From assembly GCA_031280235.1 (NCBI GenBank), contig JAITHA010000083.1:1-38451 (forward strand): a DNA stretch of 38,451 nt, written 5' to 3'. This DNA is from Puniceicoccales bacterium (GTDB lineage: Bacteria > Verrucomicrobiota > Verrucomicrobiia > Opitutales > UBA953). The notes beneath the pieces were generated by a model. It was not told the DNA's origin, ran no database searches, and was given only the letters and a program-made list of their open reading frames with translations. Shown piece after piece: positions 23,814 to 32,190 of the stretch (position 1 is its first letter; each line of letters begins with the position of its first letter). The position numbers and the translations under genes were made by a program.

Positions 23814-24527
23814 CTACCTTGGCCGCCCGCCTGCTGCGATGGTGATGCAGAGCAGCGACCAGAAACAGCCAATGAGATTGGCCATGGGCACCTGAAGAAG
23901 CGTGGGCAGGCTGTAAACAAGGGCAATACCGGGCGTCCAGAGCATCCAATTCGGGACGAGGTTTGGCATGACGATTTTGCGATACCAATTGCCACGCAAG
24001 GCCTCGCGCGTGCGGATAAAGGAGAACTCATTTTCCTTCCACAAATGGGAAATGGCGTTGAGGGGCGCCGCCGTAATGGGCGTGAAAATCAACATATCGC
24101 AAGCGGTCTTTAGGATGACAGTGCCGACGGAATTCTCCGCGCCCCAGAACATGGCCTGCCCGCGGTAAAAGGCATCCGTGCCCATGCACATCGCGGCCCA
24201 CCAGAGCAGGCTGAAGACGAGGTCCCCCCAGAGGCGGCGCGGACGCAACGAGGGAATGGCGACGCGGAAGAACCACGGCAGGAGACCGCAAAAAAACGCG
24301 CCCGACGTGGCCGAATATGCAAAGCCAACGCGGTCTTTCAGGCGAGCAAGCTCATCAAGCCGAGCACCTGCGGCGTCGTTGGTGTAATAAGTGACGACGA
24401 GGGCGAGCGCGACGGCCTGCAAGATGAGACCAGGGATGAAGTTGGCACGGGCGGCAACCCAACCCATGCGCCACGGAGAAATCACCCCTTGCGCGCCATC
24501 CTCTGGCATGTCTTTGGCCTCGGGCAT
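23814..24527 (-). CDS. Multi-pass membrane protein resembling the Mpv17/PMP22 family
   Basis: 237 aa with several hydrophobic segments (ANFIPGLILQAVALALVV, SATSGAFFCGLLPWFF, LVFSLLWWAAMCMG, ITAAPLNAISHLW, LWTPGIALVYSLPTLL, ANLIGCFWSLLCITIA). The C-terminal third reads WYRKIVMPNLVPNWMLWTPG...PMANLIGCFWSLL, which resembles the NW-x-LWP...W signature of eukaryotic Mpv17/PMP22 peroxisomal/mitochondrial channels and their bacterial relatives. Function in bacteria is not established. It is an inner-membrane protein placed between nusB (23-base gap) and aroK in an otherwise housekeeping operon. The family call is a pattern match only. Confidence 0.55.
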   Translation of the reverse strand: MPEAKDMPEDGAQGVISPWRMGWVAARANFIPGLILQAVALALVVTYYTNDAAGARLDELARLKDRVGFAYSATSGAFFCGLLPWFFRVAIPSLRPRRLWGDLVFSLLWWAAMCMGTDAFYRGQAMFWGAENSVGTVILKTACDMLIFTPITAAPLNAISHLWKENEFSFIRTREALRGNWYRKIVMPNLVPNWMLWTPGIALVYSLPTLLQVPMANLIGCFWSLLCITIAAGGRPR

Positions 24528-24550
24528 TATGATGGGCAGGGTGGGCGGCG

Positions 24551-25054
24551 CTACTTGATGGCCTCGCGAGACGGGCGACCCGTGGCTTCGCGAAGACGGT
24601 CGAGAACACCGTTGATGAAGCGCTTCGACTCAGCAGCGGAAAACTCTTTCGACAACTCAATGGCCTCGTTGATGGTGACGACGGGCGGGATGTCGTTGCG
24701 GCGGGTTATCTCGTAGGTGGCGGCGCGCAAGATGGCGAGGTCCACCTTGGAGATGCGCGAAAAGGACCAGTTCTGGGCATAGGTGCGGATGGCCTCGTCT
24801 ATCTCGTCAATGTGCTCGACGACGCCGTGCACGAGCTCGCGAGCAAAGGAAAGGTGGTCCTCGGGCAGCTCCGCCGCATGGGCCTTGAGAAAAAGGCGCA
24901 CAGACTCGGCAAGATTTTCTGGGCGCACCACGTCCCAGAGATAAAGGTACTGCATGGCAACGATACGGTTGGCATGGCGACGACGCGGCATGGACGCCTT
25001 GGACACGTCAGGTAAAGGGATGTTCTCGGAATCGCGAGGAGCAGGAACAGTCAT
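24551..25054 (-). CDS. nusB: Transcription antitermination protein NusB
   Basis: 167 aa from ATG 25054; the longer frame (to 25213) would run into ribH and is rejected. RRRHANRIVAMQYLYLWDVV begins the helical NusB fold; the C-terminus has VDLAILRAATYEI, PPVVTINEAIELSKEFS and KRFINGVLDRL, all diagnostic. It binds boxA RNA with NusE (S10) in rRNA antitermination. It is slightly longer than usual because of a ~25-residue polar N-terminus. It starts 10 bases after the ribH stop, the common ribH-nusB pairing. Confidence 0.93.
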   Translation of the reverse strand: MTVPAPRDSENIPLPDVSKASMPRRRHANRIVAMQYLYLWDVVRPENLAESVRLFLKAHAAELPEDHLSFARELVHGVVEHIDEIDEAIRTYAQNWSFSRISKVDLAILRAATYEITRRNDIPPVVTINEAIELSKEFSAAESKRFINGVLDRLREATGRPSREAIK

Positions 25055-25064
25055 GCGCGCAAGG

Positions 25065-25667
25065 TCAGTTTTTATGAAAAGGAGAACGGCCTGGATTGAA
25101 ATCGCCATCCTCATCGTCGCTGTCGAAACCGAGGAAATCCTGTGCCTCGGCGGCCATGGCTGAGCGCTCATACTCGGCGTCAAGGCTGTCGAGATAATCG
25201 CCAAGCTGCACACGATGCCAGGCCATCTCTATCGCCGCACGGGCAAACTCCGCCCCACGGTCCGTCTTGCCGTTGACGCGCTCCTCGGCTTGTTCGCGCG
25301 TCTCCACGCTGAGAATGCCGTTGATGACCGGTATTTCCGTGCGCGTGGCGATGGCCTGCAGCTCTATCGCCGTGCTGTGAGCAAGCACCTCGTTGTGATT
25401 CGTGTCGCCCTTGACGACGACCCCGAGCGCAATCAGGCAATCATACTCGTCTGTGTGCGCGAGCATACTGGCGACATAGGGCACCTCGGCAGCCCCGGGA
25501 ACGCGGAGCACCTTTATCGATTTCTCTGAGACGCGTGCCTCGCGCAACGTGGCGCGGACACGCTTAATGAGCGCCTCAACAAGCTCGTTGTTATAGCGCG
25601 CGGCAACGATGCCGAAGTAAAGGTCGGTACCGTCAACAGAAGCTTTCTTGGGTTTATCCTGACTCAT
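25065..25667 (-). CDS. ribH: 6,7-dimethyl-8-ribityllumazine synthase with acidic C-terminal tail
   Basis: 200 aa from ATG 25667. The core has FGIVAARYNNELVEAL, KVLRVPGAAEVPYVA, ALGVVVKGDTNHNEVL (active-site loop with the catalytic His region) and PVINGILSVETREQAEER, where most homologues read TxEQAxxR. It makes the riboflavin precursor from 5-amino-6-ribitylaminouracil and dihydroxybutanone phosphate, usually as an icosahedral or pentameric assembly. The family is typically ~155 residues; here ~40 extra residues include an acidic FDSDDEDGDF segment, which could be displayed outward from the assembly. First gene of the ribH-nusB-...-nadD operon. Confidence 0.92.
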   Translation of the reverse strand: MSQDKPKKASVDGTDLYFGIVAARYNNELVEALIKRVRATLREARVSEKSIKVLRVPGAAEVPYVASMLAHTDEYDCLIALGVVVKGDTNHNEVLAHSTAIELQAIATRTEIPVINGILSVETREQAEERVNGKTDRGAEFARAAIEMAWHRVQLGDYLDSLDAEYERSAMAAEAQDFLGFDSDDEDGDFNPGRSPFHKN

Positions 25668-25765
25668 GAATGTGGGCGGGAAGAGTGTGAAATGATGAAA
25701 TGAAAAGAGAGCAGGAACCACGACAAGCCAAGCGCACGCCGCGTTCCCTGCCCTGCGCGAATCTG

Positions 25766-25882
25766 TTAGCGGATCTGCACACCCTGCGGGCGGGATTCGT
25801 TCTCAAGACGAATCTCCCTTGCGCAACCAGCGAAGCTGGCGGCACACACACAAAAGAGCAGGAACAGTATGAAATTTTTCAT
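25766..25882 (-). CDS. Possible small lipoprotein (38 aa)
   Basis: The ATG at 25882 encodes MKNFILFLLFCVCAASFAGC and then an 18-residue polar tail (AREIRLENESRPQGVQIR). Lys/Asn start, hydrophobic core and SFAGC lipobox are what a lipoprotein signal peptide needs, so a 19-residue mature lipoprotein is predicted. No SD is visible upstream. It lies 98 bases before ribH on the same strand and could be the first gene of that operon. No family recognised. Confidence 0.45.
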   Translation of the reverse strand: MKNFILFLLFCVCAASFAGCAREIRLENESRPQGVQIR

Positions 25883-26069
25883 GAGGCGAAGAGGTGAGGT
25901 ATGCTCATGCGTGCGGCCCGCCGGGTCAATGCGTTTCAAAAAAAACGGTGAAAAAGCCCGGCCCACGCCAGACAATGCCCACCCGGGTGTTTTTTCGTTG
26001 AGGCACATGCCAAAAAAGCAAGCCTGCGCCACAGAACTCGCGAAACCGCCCACACCAAGACACCGCGAA

Positions 26070-26483
26070 ATGGAACCGACCGAAAACTCACCCTTCGCAC
26101 ACGACCACTATACGGACGTCTTGCGAGCAGACATCGACGCCAACAACCACGCCAACAACATTGTTTACCTGCGCTGGGTGCAAGACGCGGCCACCAACCA
26201 CTGGCAGACGGCCGTACCAGCCCACATCGCCAACCCGCACACGTGGGTCGTCGTCCGCCACGAGATAGATTACAAAAAAGCTGCGTACCTCGGCGACCGC
26301 ATACGCGTGCACACATGGGTCGCCACCATGAGCGCACTCACCAGTGAGCGCCACTGCCGTATTTACCGCGACAGCGACAACACTCTCCTCGCCTCCGTCA
26401 AGACACGCTGGTGCTCCATCAACCCAGCCACCGCACGCCCCAGCCGTCTCGACCCCCGCATCCCCGCCTGCTTCGGTCTTTAG
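26070..26483 (+). CDS. Hotdog-fold acyl-CoA thioesterase (4HBT/YbgC-like)
   Basis: Starting at ATG 26070 gives 137 aa, the normal size; the frame is open further upstream, but that part overlaps the antisense lipoprotein frame and is low-complexity. The motif VLRADIDANNHANNIVYLRW is the 4HBT-type signature (the catalytic Asp is in the D-x-x-x-H region), followed by VVVRHEIDYKKAAYLGDRIRVHTWV, the second strand set of the fold. It should hydrolyse an acyl-CoA or acyl-ACP thioester in the cytosol; the substrate cannot be read. It is followed by frr 117 bases on. Confidence 0.85.
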   Translation: MEPTENSPFAHDHYTDVLRADIDANNHANNIVYLRWVQDAATNHWQTAVPAHIANPHTWVVVRHEIDYKKAAYLGDRIRVHTWVATMSALTSERHCRIYRDSDNTLLASVKTRWCSINPATARPSRLDPRIPACFGL

Positions 26484-26600
26484 CCATGCACGCGCGCACA
26501 CCTTGTCTTGCCAACCAACACCCGCGTGTTAGACAGCTCCGCCTTTCCCAAGAAAAAGGGAAACTCCACATACCTTCACACAACCATCCAACATCTTCCC

Positions 26601-27155
26601 ATGGACACCAAGGCCATCATCTCCTCCGGCGCAAGCGCCATGCAAAAAACCGTCGAACACACACGACACGAGCTCGCCGGCCTCAACACAGGCAAGGCCC
26701 AGCCATCAATGGTCGAAAACGTAGCCATCGAAGTTTATGGCACACAAGTACGCCTCAAAGACGTCGCCACCATCTCCACGCCCGACGCACGCACCATCTC
26801 CATCCAGCCATTTGACAAAAACGCCACCAAGGACATCGTCCAAGGCATTCAGGCCGCCAACCTCGGCTTCAACCCAATCCCCCAAGGCAACACCATCCGC
26901 TGCCCCATCCCTGAGCTCACCGGAGAGCGTCGCGCCGAGCTCGTCAAAGTAGCCTACCGCCTCGCCGAAGAAGGCCGCGTGCGCATACGCAACGCCCGCC
27001 GCGAGGCCCTCGAAACCCTCAAAAAGGGCCTGAAGGAAATCTCCGAAGACGACTTCAAACGCAGCGAAAAAGAAGTCCAGAACCTTACCGACAAATGGGT
27101 CGCCGAAATCGACAAAACCCTCAAAGCCAAGGAAAGCGACTTGCAAAAAATCTGA
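26601..27155 (+). CDS. frr: Ribosome recycling factor
   Basis: 184 aa from ATG 26601. Typical features: the N-terminal helix ending [20 protein letters not shown], the domain II segment [20 protein letters not shown], the phrase [16 protein letters not shown], and [16 protein letters not shown]. It splits post-termination ribosomes with EF-G. Length is normal. The leader has no SD; a short hairpin TTTCCC...GGGAAA lies at 26544-26563. Usually frr sits near pyrH/tsf; neither is here. sucC follows after 56 bases. Confidence 0.95.
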   Translation: MDTKAIISSGASAMQKTVEHTRHELAGLNTGKAQPSMVENVAIEVYGTQVRLKDVATISTPDARTISIQPFDKNATKDIVQGIQAANLGFNPIPQGNTIRCPIPELTGERRAELVKVAYRLAEEGRVRIRNARREALETLKKGLKEISEDDFKRSEKEVQNLTDKWVAEIDKTLKAKESDLQKI

Positions 27156-27211
27156 CAGCCCAACACCCGCGCGGCACACACGAAAAACGACAGCCACCCA
27201 AACGACACCCA

Positions 27212-28399
27212 ATGAACATCCACGAATACCAAGCCAAGCAACTCTTCGCCTCCTACGGCATCGCCGTCCCCGAAGGCTACGCCGCACATTCCGCAGACGA
27301 ATTCGTCACCGCACTCGCCCATTTCCCAGACGGCCCCATCGTCGTCAAATCTCAGATCCACGCCGGCGGGCGTGGCAAAGGCGCCTTCACCAACGGCCTC
27401 CAAGGCGGCGTCAAACTCGCCCAGTCCAAAGCCCAAGCCCGCGAACTCGCCAGCAAGATGCTCGGCAACACCCTCGTCACGCGCCAGACAGGCCCTGAAG
27501 GGCGCAAAGTGCAAACCGTTTACTTCGATTGCGCCGCAGCCATCAAAAAAGAATACTACCTCGCCGTCCTCCTCGACCGCGCCTCCGCACGCCCCACCAT
27601 CATCGCCTCCACCGAAGGCGGCACATCCATTGAGGAAGTCGCCGCAAAAACACCCGAAAAAATCGTCAAAATCCACATCGACCCAAGCCTCGGCCTCCAA
27701 GACTACCAAAAACGCAAGATCGCCTTCGCCCTCGGCTTCAAAGGCGACCTCCTCAAGCAATTCGGCAAACTCGTCACAGGCCTATACCAACTCTTCTGGG
27801 AAAAAGATTGCTCCATCGTCGAAGTCAACCCCCTCATCACCACACTCGATGACAAACTCGTCGCTCTCGACGCCAAAGTCGGCTTCGACGACAACGCCCT
27901 TTTCCGCCACCCCGAAATCAGCGCCCTGCGCGACCTTGCCGAAGAAGACCCCAAGGAAATCGAAGCCTCCAAATACGGCCTCAGCTACATCGCACTCGAC
28001 GGCAGCATCGCCTGCCTCGTCAACGGCGCAGGCCTCGCCATGTCTACCATGGACATCATCAAATACTATGGTGGCGACCCCGCCAACTTCCTCGACGTCG
28101 GCGGCAGCGCCTCCAAAGACGCCGTCGCAGCTGCCTTCAAGATCATCCTCGGCGACTCGCACGTCAAAGGCATCCTCGTCAACATCTTCGGCGGCATCAT
28201 GGACTGCGACATCATTGCCCAAGGCATCGTCGAAGCCGTCAAAGAAACCTCTCTCAAACTGCCCCTCGTCGTCCGCCTCGAAGGCAACAACGTCATCAAC
28301 GGCAAAAAAACACTCGCGAACTCCGGCCTGCCAATCATCTCCGGCAACGACATGTCAGACGCCGCCCAAAAAATCGTCGCCCTCGTCAAGGAAACATAG
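27212..28399 (+). CDS. sucC: Succinyl-CoA synthetase (ADP-forming) beta subunit
   Basis: 395 aa from ATG 27212. It begins [20 protein letters not shown], followed by [14 protein letters not shown] (ATP-grasp), [43 protein letters not shown] and [19 protein letters not shown], all conserved in SucC. It works with the alpha subunit SucD in the TCA cycle to interconvert succinyl-CoA and succinate with ATP formation. The usual partner sucD is not next to it: downstream is a convergent MCE gene. A malate dehydrogenase gene (36197-37198) is in the same window. Confidence 0.95.
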   Translation: MNIHEYQAKQLFASYGIAVPEGYAAHSADEFVTALAHFPDGPIVVKSQIHAGGRGKGAFTNGLQGGVKLAQSKAQARELASKMLGNTLVTRQTGPEGRKVQTVYFDCAAAIKKEYYLAVLLDRASARPTIIASTEGGTSIEEVAAKTPEKIVKIHIDPSLGLQDYQKRKIAFALGFKGDLLKQFGKLVTGLYQLFWEKDCSIVEVNPLITTLDDKLVALDAKVGFDDNALFRHPEISALRDLAEEDPKEIEASKYGLSYIALDGSIACLVNGAGLAMSTMDIIKYYGGDPANFLDVGGSASKDAVAAAFKIILGDSHVKGILVNIFGGIMDCDIIAQGIVEAVKETSLKLPLVVRLEGNNVINGKKTLANSGLPIISGNDMSDAAQKIVALVKET

Positions 28400-28501
28400 G
28401 CTGCCCCTCCTGCGCCCAAACCCGATCACCACCGATCCGGCAGATCAGCCCGAACTGGTCGGTTTGGCGCGTATCTCCTGCAGGGCTGCCAAGACCGGCT
28501 G

Positions 28502-29539
28502 TTATTTTTTCCCCACAGGCACGTCTGCCGATTCCGCGTGCTTGATGCCAGCCTTCCCGGAAACGATGGCCCCTGGGTTGCGCTCCAGATAGTCAGCCAA
28601 AGCGCGCACTGCCCAGGCAGCCTCGGCAATCTGTCTCAAGGCTTCCTCCAATGGCACGCGTAACCCAGAGCCCGGTTTCACCAACTGGCGTAAACTCTCG
28701 GCTGTGCGATCGATTTGGGCCAACGCTTTGCGCATTTCCTCCGTGGTCATTTTCAACTCGGCGGCAACGGGATCGACCTGCCCTTCCAGTTTCCGCGAAA
28801 GCTCGCGAATTGCCGCCAAAGTCGCGTTTATGTTTGCCGGGAGAGTGGTCACCTGAGGGTCTTGCAAAATGTCGTTTGCGGCCTTTGTAAGTTTAAGTAT
28901 GCTTTGGTTGATGGCCTTGAGATCAATCAAGGCCACGCTGGTCTCTACTTGCGCGAGAATACGGTCCATTTTATTGCCCATTGCGACGAACTCTATCTGG
29001 CTGAGTTGTTCGACCGTGCGCGTCGCCGCTCGCATGAGTGTCCCAAAGTGAGATGCGAGAGTGGGCACTTCCGGCAAGCCGTCGTCGGGGTCTTTTTTAT
29101 GGAAAACAGCGGGCGTGCCAGGGTGAAAATCGAGGTCCACAAAAAGCAGCCCTGTGACCATGGACACTTGCTGGAGACGGGCGCGCAACCCATTTTCCTG
29201 GACGGCTTTCTGTTTGGCAAGCTGCCCGATGTGCTCGGCAACGCCGCGCTGCGATAAACGCCGGTCGTCTATCTCGATAATGACTGGCACAGTGTTGTCT
29301 CCTTCAGCCTGGACTTGCGCGCGCAACAAAACAGCGGAAACCTTGCCTATGGTGACACCCTTGAACTTCACTGGCGCGCCAGGCTCAAGACCGTTGACGG
29401 AGTCCTCAAAAAAACAAATGAAATTCACTTTTTTGGAGCTAAAAAAGCCTGCGCCAAAGAAACCTATACAGGTAACAACAAGTAAGATTCCACCGAGGAC
29501 GAAAGCCCCAATAAGTGAAGTATTGGCATGGTTTCTCAT
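28502..29539 (-). CDS. MCE/MlaD-family lipid transport protein
   Basis: 345 aa from ATG 29539. A short N-terminal anchor (LIGAFVLGGILLVVTCIGFFG) puts the body in the periplasm. The MCE domain follows: FEDSVNGLEPGAPVKFKGV, IGKVSAVLL, then residues leading to LLFVDLDF. The remaining ~150 residues are long amphipathic helices (IRELSRKLEGQV, EEMRKALAQIDR), as in PqiB/MlaD-like proteins that form phospholipid-transfer tunnels. The permease and ATPase partners (MlaE/MlaF) are not adjacent, so this looks like a solitary gene. It converges with sucC. Confidence 0.85.
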   Translation of the reverse strand: MRNHANTSLIGAFVLGGILLVVTCIGFFGAGFFSSKKVNFICFFEDSVNGLEPGAPVKFKGVTIGKVSAVLLRAQVQAEGDNTVPVIIEIDDRRLSQRGVAEHIGQLAKQKAVQENGLRARLQQVSMVTGLLFVDLDFHPGTPAVFHKKDPDDGLPEVPTLASHFGTLMRAATRTVEQLSQIEFVAMGNKMDRILAQVETSVALIDLKAINQSILKLTKAANDILQDPQVTTLPANINATLAAIRELSRKLEGQVDPVAAELKMTTEEMRKALAQIDRTAESLRQLVKPGSGLRVPLEEALRQIAEAAWAVRALADYLERNPGAIVSGKAGIKHAESADVPVGKK

Positions 29540-29701
29540 ACCAGCCGCAACATGGCCACCAACGCACCCCCTGCAATGGGAAAAAAAGCGCACGCCATGC
29601 ACTGCATGGTTTCTTGCAAAGGTCGTTATCGTCGAGGCAAAAGCCGGAATCTCGCGACGCCGGTAAGCGGGCTACACGCTCCTTGACATCTCCCGCCTCC
29701 T

Positions 29702-30289
29702 ATGGGTAGTTGCCCGGGAATGTGTCCTACGCAAGAGGAAGTTTTACAAATTTTTCGGGAATCGGGTGCGTTGCTGGATGGGCATTTCGTCCTGCGCAGC
29801 GGCTTGCACAGTGCGCATTTTTTCCAGTGCGCACAAGTATGCCAGCACCTTGGAAAGGTGACGCGCCTGGTGGAACTGCTCCGCCCCAAACTCGCCGCCT
29901 TTGATGTGTCGCTGGTGCTCTCTCCGGCAATGGGCGGGCTAGTGCTCGGCCAGGAAGTGGCGCGACAACTCGGTGTGCGCTTCATCTTCACAGAAAAAGT
30001 AAACGACGCGCTCGTGCTGCGGCGTGGCTTCAGGATTGGGCCCCGGGAAAAAGTGCTCATCGTGGAAGACGTGGTCACCCGGGGCGGGCGCGTGCGAGAG
30101 TGCCTCGACATCGTTCAGGCGACAGGCGGGGCAGCGCAGGCTGTCGCGGCGCTGGTTGATCGCTCGGACGGCAAAACGCAATTCTCTGTACCCTTTGTGT
30201 CGCTGCTCGAATTGAGCTTCGCGACTTATCCGGCAGACGCCCTGCCACCAGAATTAGCCACCCTGCCCGCCATCAAACCCGGGAGCTGA
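29702..30289 (+). CDS. pyrE: Orotate phosphoribosyltransferase
   Basis: 195 aa from ATG 29702 (a second ATG at 29720 is possible; neither has a clear ribosome site). It contains GHFVLRSGLHSAHFFQCA, LSPAMGGLVLGQEVA, FTEK, and the PRPP-binding loop VLIVEDVVTRGG. It converts orotate and PRPP to OMP in pyrimidine synthesis. It is followed after nine bases by trmB, suggesting a two-gene operon. It is divergent from the MCE gene. Confidence 0.9.
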   Translation: MGSCPGMCPTQEEVLQIFRESGALLDGHFVLRSGLHSAHFFQCAQVCQHLGKVTRLVELLRPKLAAFDVSLVLSPAMGGLVLGQEVARQLGVRFIFTEKVNDALVLRRGFRIGPREKVLIVEDVVTRGGRVRECLDIVQATGGAAQAVAALVDRSDGKTQFSVPFVSLLELSFATYPADALPPELATLPAIKPGS

Positions 30290-30298
30290 ACGACCTCC

Positions 30299-30940
30299 AT
30301 GTCCGATGAAAAACGGTTCGCCATCGAGGCAGCACGAAAAGCGCGCGTTGAGGCTTTGCGTACACGCATGAGCGCGGAGTTAGCCGGGGTGACGGGCGTC
30401 GTCCTGGAAATTGGCTGTGGGCACGGGCATTTTCTCGCGGCCTATTCTGCTGCCCATCCGGCGGTCTTTTGCCTCGGCCTAGACCTCATCTCCAAACGCA
30501 TCGAGCGCGCCTTGCGAAAACGCGACCGCGCAAACCTTGCCAACTTGACCTTCATCAAAGCCGATGCCTTTGAGCTCTTGGAAGCCCTCCCGGACAAAAC
30601 GCAGCTCCAAGCCATTTTCCTGATCTTCCCGGACCCCTGGCCCAAAATGCGCCATCACAAGAATCGGCTCATCCAGCCGGGGCTGCTTGACCGCCTTGCA
30701 GAGCTCTCAACGCCTGAGCACACACGCCTGCATTTTCGCACAGACCACGACGGTTATTTCTCCTGGGCACACTCCCTGCTAGCCCAGCACCCAGCCTGGC
30801 ACCTGCTCCCGGAGGAAATCTGGCCTTTCGAGCACGAGACCTTCTTTTCCCAACGCCTCCCCATCCACCATTCACTCATCGCCAAGCGTCAGGAACGTGC
30901 CTCTTTGCTGCAGACGCCCGCTGATTCTCCTGCAAAGTAA
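30299..30940 (+). CDS. trmB: tRNA (guanine-N7-)-methyltransferase
   Basis: 213 aa. The SAM-binding motif VVLEIGCGHGHFLAAYS and the family signature FPDPWPKMRHHKNRLIQ are both present, as is LHFRTDHDGYF. It methylates G46 in the variable loop of tRNAs. A GGGAG at 30281-30285 inside the end of pyrE may serve as ribosome site. The gene begins nine bases after the pyrE stop. Confidence 0.94.
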   Translation: MSDEKRFAIEAARKARVEALRTRMSAELAGVTGVVLEIGCGHGHFLAAYSAAHPAVFCLGLDLISKRIERALRKRDRANLANLTFIKADAFELLEALPDKTQLQAIFLIFPDPWPKMRHHKNRLIQPGLLDRLAELSTPEHTRLHFRTDHDGYFSWAHSLLAQHPAWHLLPEEIWPFEHETFFSQRLPIHHSLIAKRQERASLLQTPADSPAK

Positions 30941-31014
30941 AATAGGCAAACCGCGCGAAGCACAGGCCATTTCCGCATTCCCTTTTGCTCCGCTCCCCAT
31001 TTCCTGCGCACACG

Positions 31015-32118
31015 ATGAAACACGACATCCGATCGATCTTTGCCAACTTCAACATCCCCGGCGACTTCGTCTCTGCCAGCCCCCACGGCAATGGCCACAT
31101 CAACGACACCTACGCGATAACCTGCGACCAAGGCGCAAGCCGCCTGCGCTACATCATCCAGCGCGTCAACCACAACGTATTCAAAGACGCGGCAAGCGTC
31201 ATGAAAAACACCGCACGCATCTGCCGCCACTCGCGCGACAAACTCCGCGAGGAAGGCATCCGCGACACCACACGGCGCACCCTAACCCTTGTCCCGACCA
31301 ACAACGGAGCAGACTGGTTCGTGGATGCCAGCGGAAACCACTGGCGCTGCTTTCTCTTCATCGAGCGGGCACGTTCCTATGACATCATCGAAAATACCGG
31401 ACAGGCCTACGAAGCCGCGCGTACCTTTGGCACGTTCACCCGCCTCCTCGCCGACCTGCCCGGCGAGCGTCTTGTGGAGGTCATCCCCAACTTCCATAAC
31501 ACACGCAAACGCTACGAAAATTTCCAAAAAACCCTCGCCGCCGATAGCCTCAACCGCGCCACCAAGGTCAAGGCCGAGATTGCTTTCCTGCAGCAACGCG
31601 AGACCGATTGCTCCGTCGTCGTGGACGCCATCGCACAGGGCAAAGTGCCGGAGCGCGTCACCCACAACGACACCAAGCTCAACAACATCCTCCTCGACGA
31701 CTACTCCCAGCAAGGCCTCTGCGTCATCGACCTCGACACTGCAATGCCAGGAAGTGCCCTCTACGATTTCGGCGACATGGTGCGCTCCGCCACCACTCCC
31801 ACGAGCGAAGATGAGACCGACCTCGCACGCGTGGTCTGCCGTCAGGAATACTTTGAGGCCCTCGCACGCGGCTACCTCGACGCCCTCGGCGACACACTGA
31901 ACACCGAAGAAAAACACCTCTTGGCCTTCTCCGGCAAGCTGCTCACACTCGAAGTCGGGATGCGCTTCTTGACGGATTACCTCGCCGGGGACACCTACTT
32001 CAAAATCGCTCATCCGGAACACAACCTCGAACGCTGCCGCAACCAGTTCGCCCTCGTCGCCTCCATTGAGCGGCAATTGGATGCGATGAACGCCCTCGTG
32101 GAAAAACTACTACACTAG
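31015..32118 (+). CDS. NahK-like sugar kinase (aminoglycoside phosphotransferase fold)
   Basis: 367 aa from ATG 31015. The early segment has ASPHGNGHINDTYAI and LRYIIQRVNHNVF (nucleotide-binding lobe). The catalytic loop is VTHNDTKLNNILLD, with CVIDLDTAMPGSALYDFGDMVR as the metal-binding D-x-D region. This order matches N-acetylhexosamine 1-kinases (NahK), which phosphorylate GlcNAc/GalNAc at C1 in salvage of mucin or milk glycans, and related proteins of unknown substrate. It is followed 72 bases later by a TIM-barrel isomerase, so it probably belongs to a sugar-salvage pair. Exact substrate is inferred. Confidence 0.78.
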   Translation: MKHDIRSIFANFNIPGDFVSASPHGNGHINDTYAITCDQGASRLRYIIQRVNHNVFKDAASVMKNTARICRHSRDKLREEGIRDTTRRTLTLVPTNNGADWFVDASGNHWRCFLFIERARSYDIIENTGQAYEAARTFGTFTRLLADLPGERLVEVIPNFHNTRKRYENFQKTLAADSLNRATKVKAEIAFLQQRETDCSVVVDAIAQGKVPERVTHNDTKLNNILLDDYSQQGLCVIDLDTAMPGSALYDFGDMVRSATTPTSEDETDLARVVCRQEYFEALARGYLDALGDTLNTEEKHLLAFSGKLLTLEVGMRFLTDYLAGDTYFKIAHPEHNLERCRNQFALVASIERQLDAMNALVEKLLH

Positions 32119-32157
32119 GCGCGTGTTTGATATTTGTTGCCATCGCTGAGGCACAAG

Positions 32158-32183
32158 GTAGATCCCGAACACTCAGGATCTAC
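32158..32183 (+). promoter_or_regulatory. Inverted repeat over a possible ribosome site
   Basis: GTAGATCC at 32158-32165 pairs perfectly with GGATCTAC at 32176-32183 (10-nt loop). The AGGA at 32175-32178, 12 bases before the ATG at 32191, overlaps the right arm, so the stem could hide the ribosome site of the isomerase. It could also be a palindromic operator. Confidence 0.4.
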
Positions 32184-32190
32184 TCTCACC

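Noticed and set aside
26706-28222. Long minus-strand frames rich in Val/Gly/Asp opposite frr and sucC
   Set aside because: Their low-complexity composition is the mirror image of C-rich third codon positions in the sense genes.
28400-28501. Terminator between convergent sucC and the MCE gene
   Set aside because: Only weak, interrupted pairing was found, and the T6 near 28506 lies inside the MCE coding end.
29683-29701. TTGACA as a -35 box for pyrE
   Set aside because: The only -10-like word (TATGGG at 29701) is about 12 bases away and overlaps the start codon.
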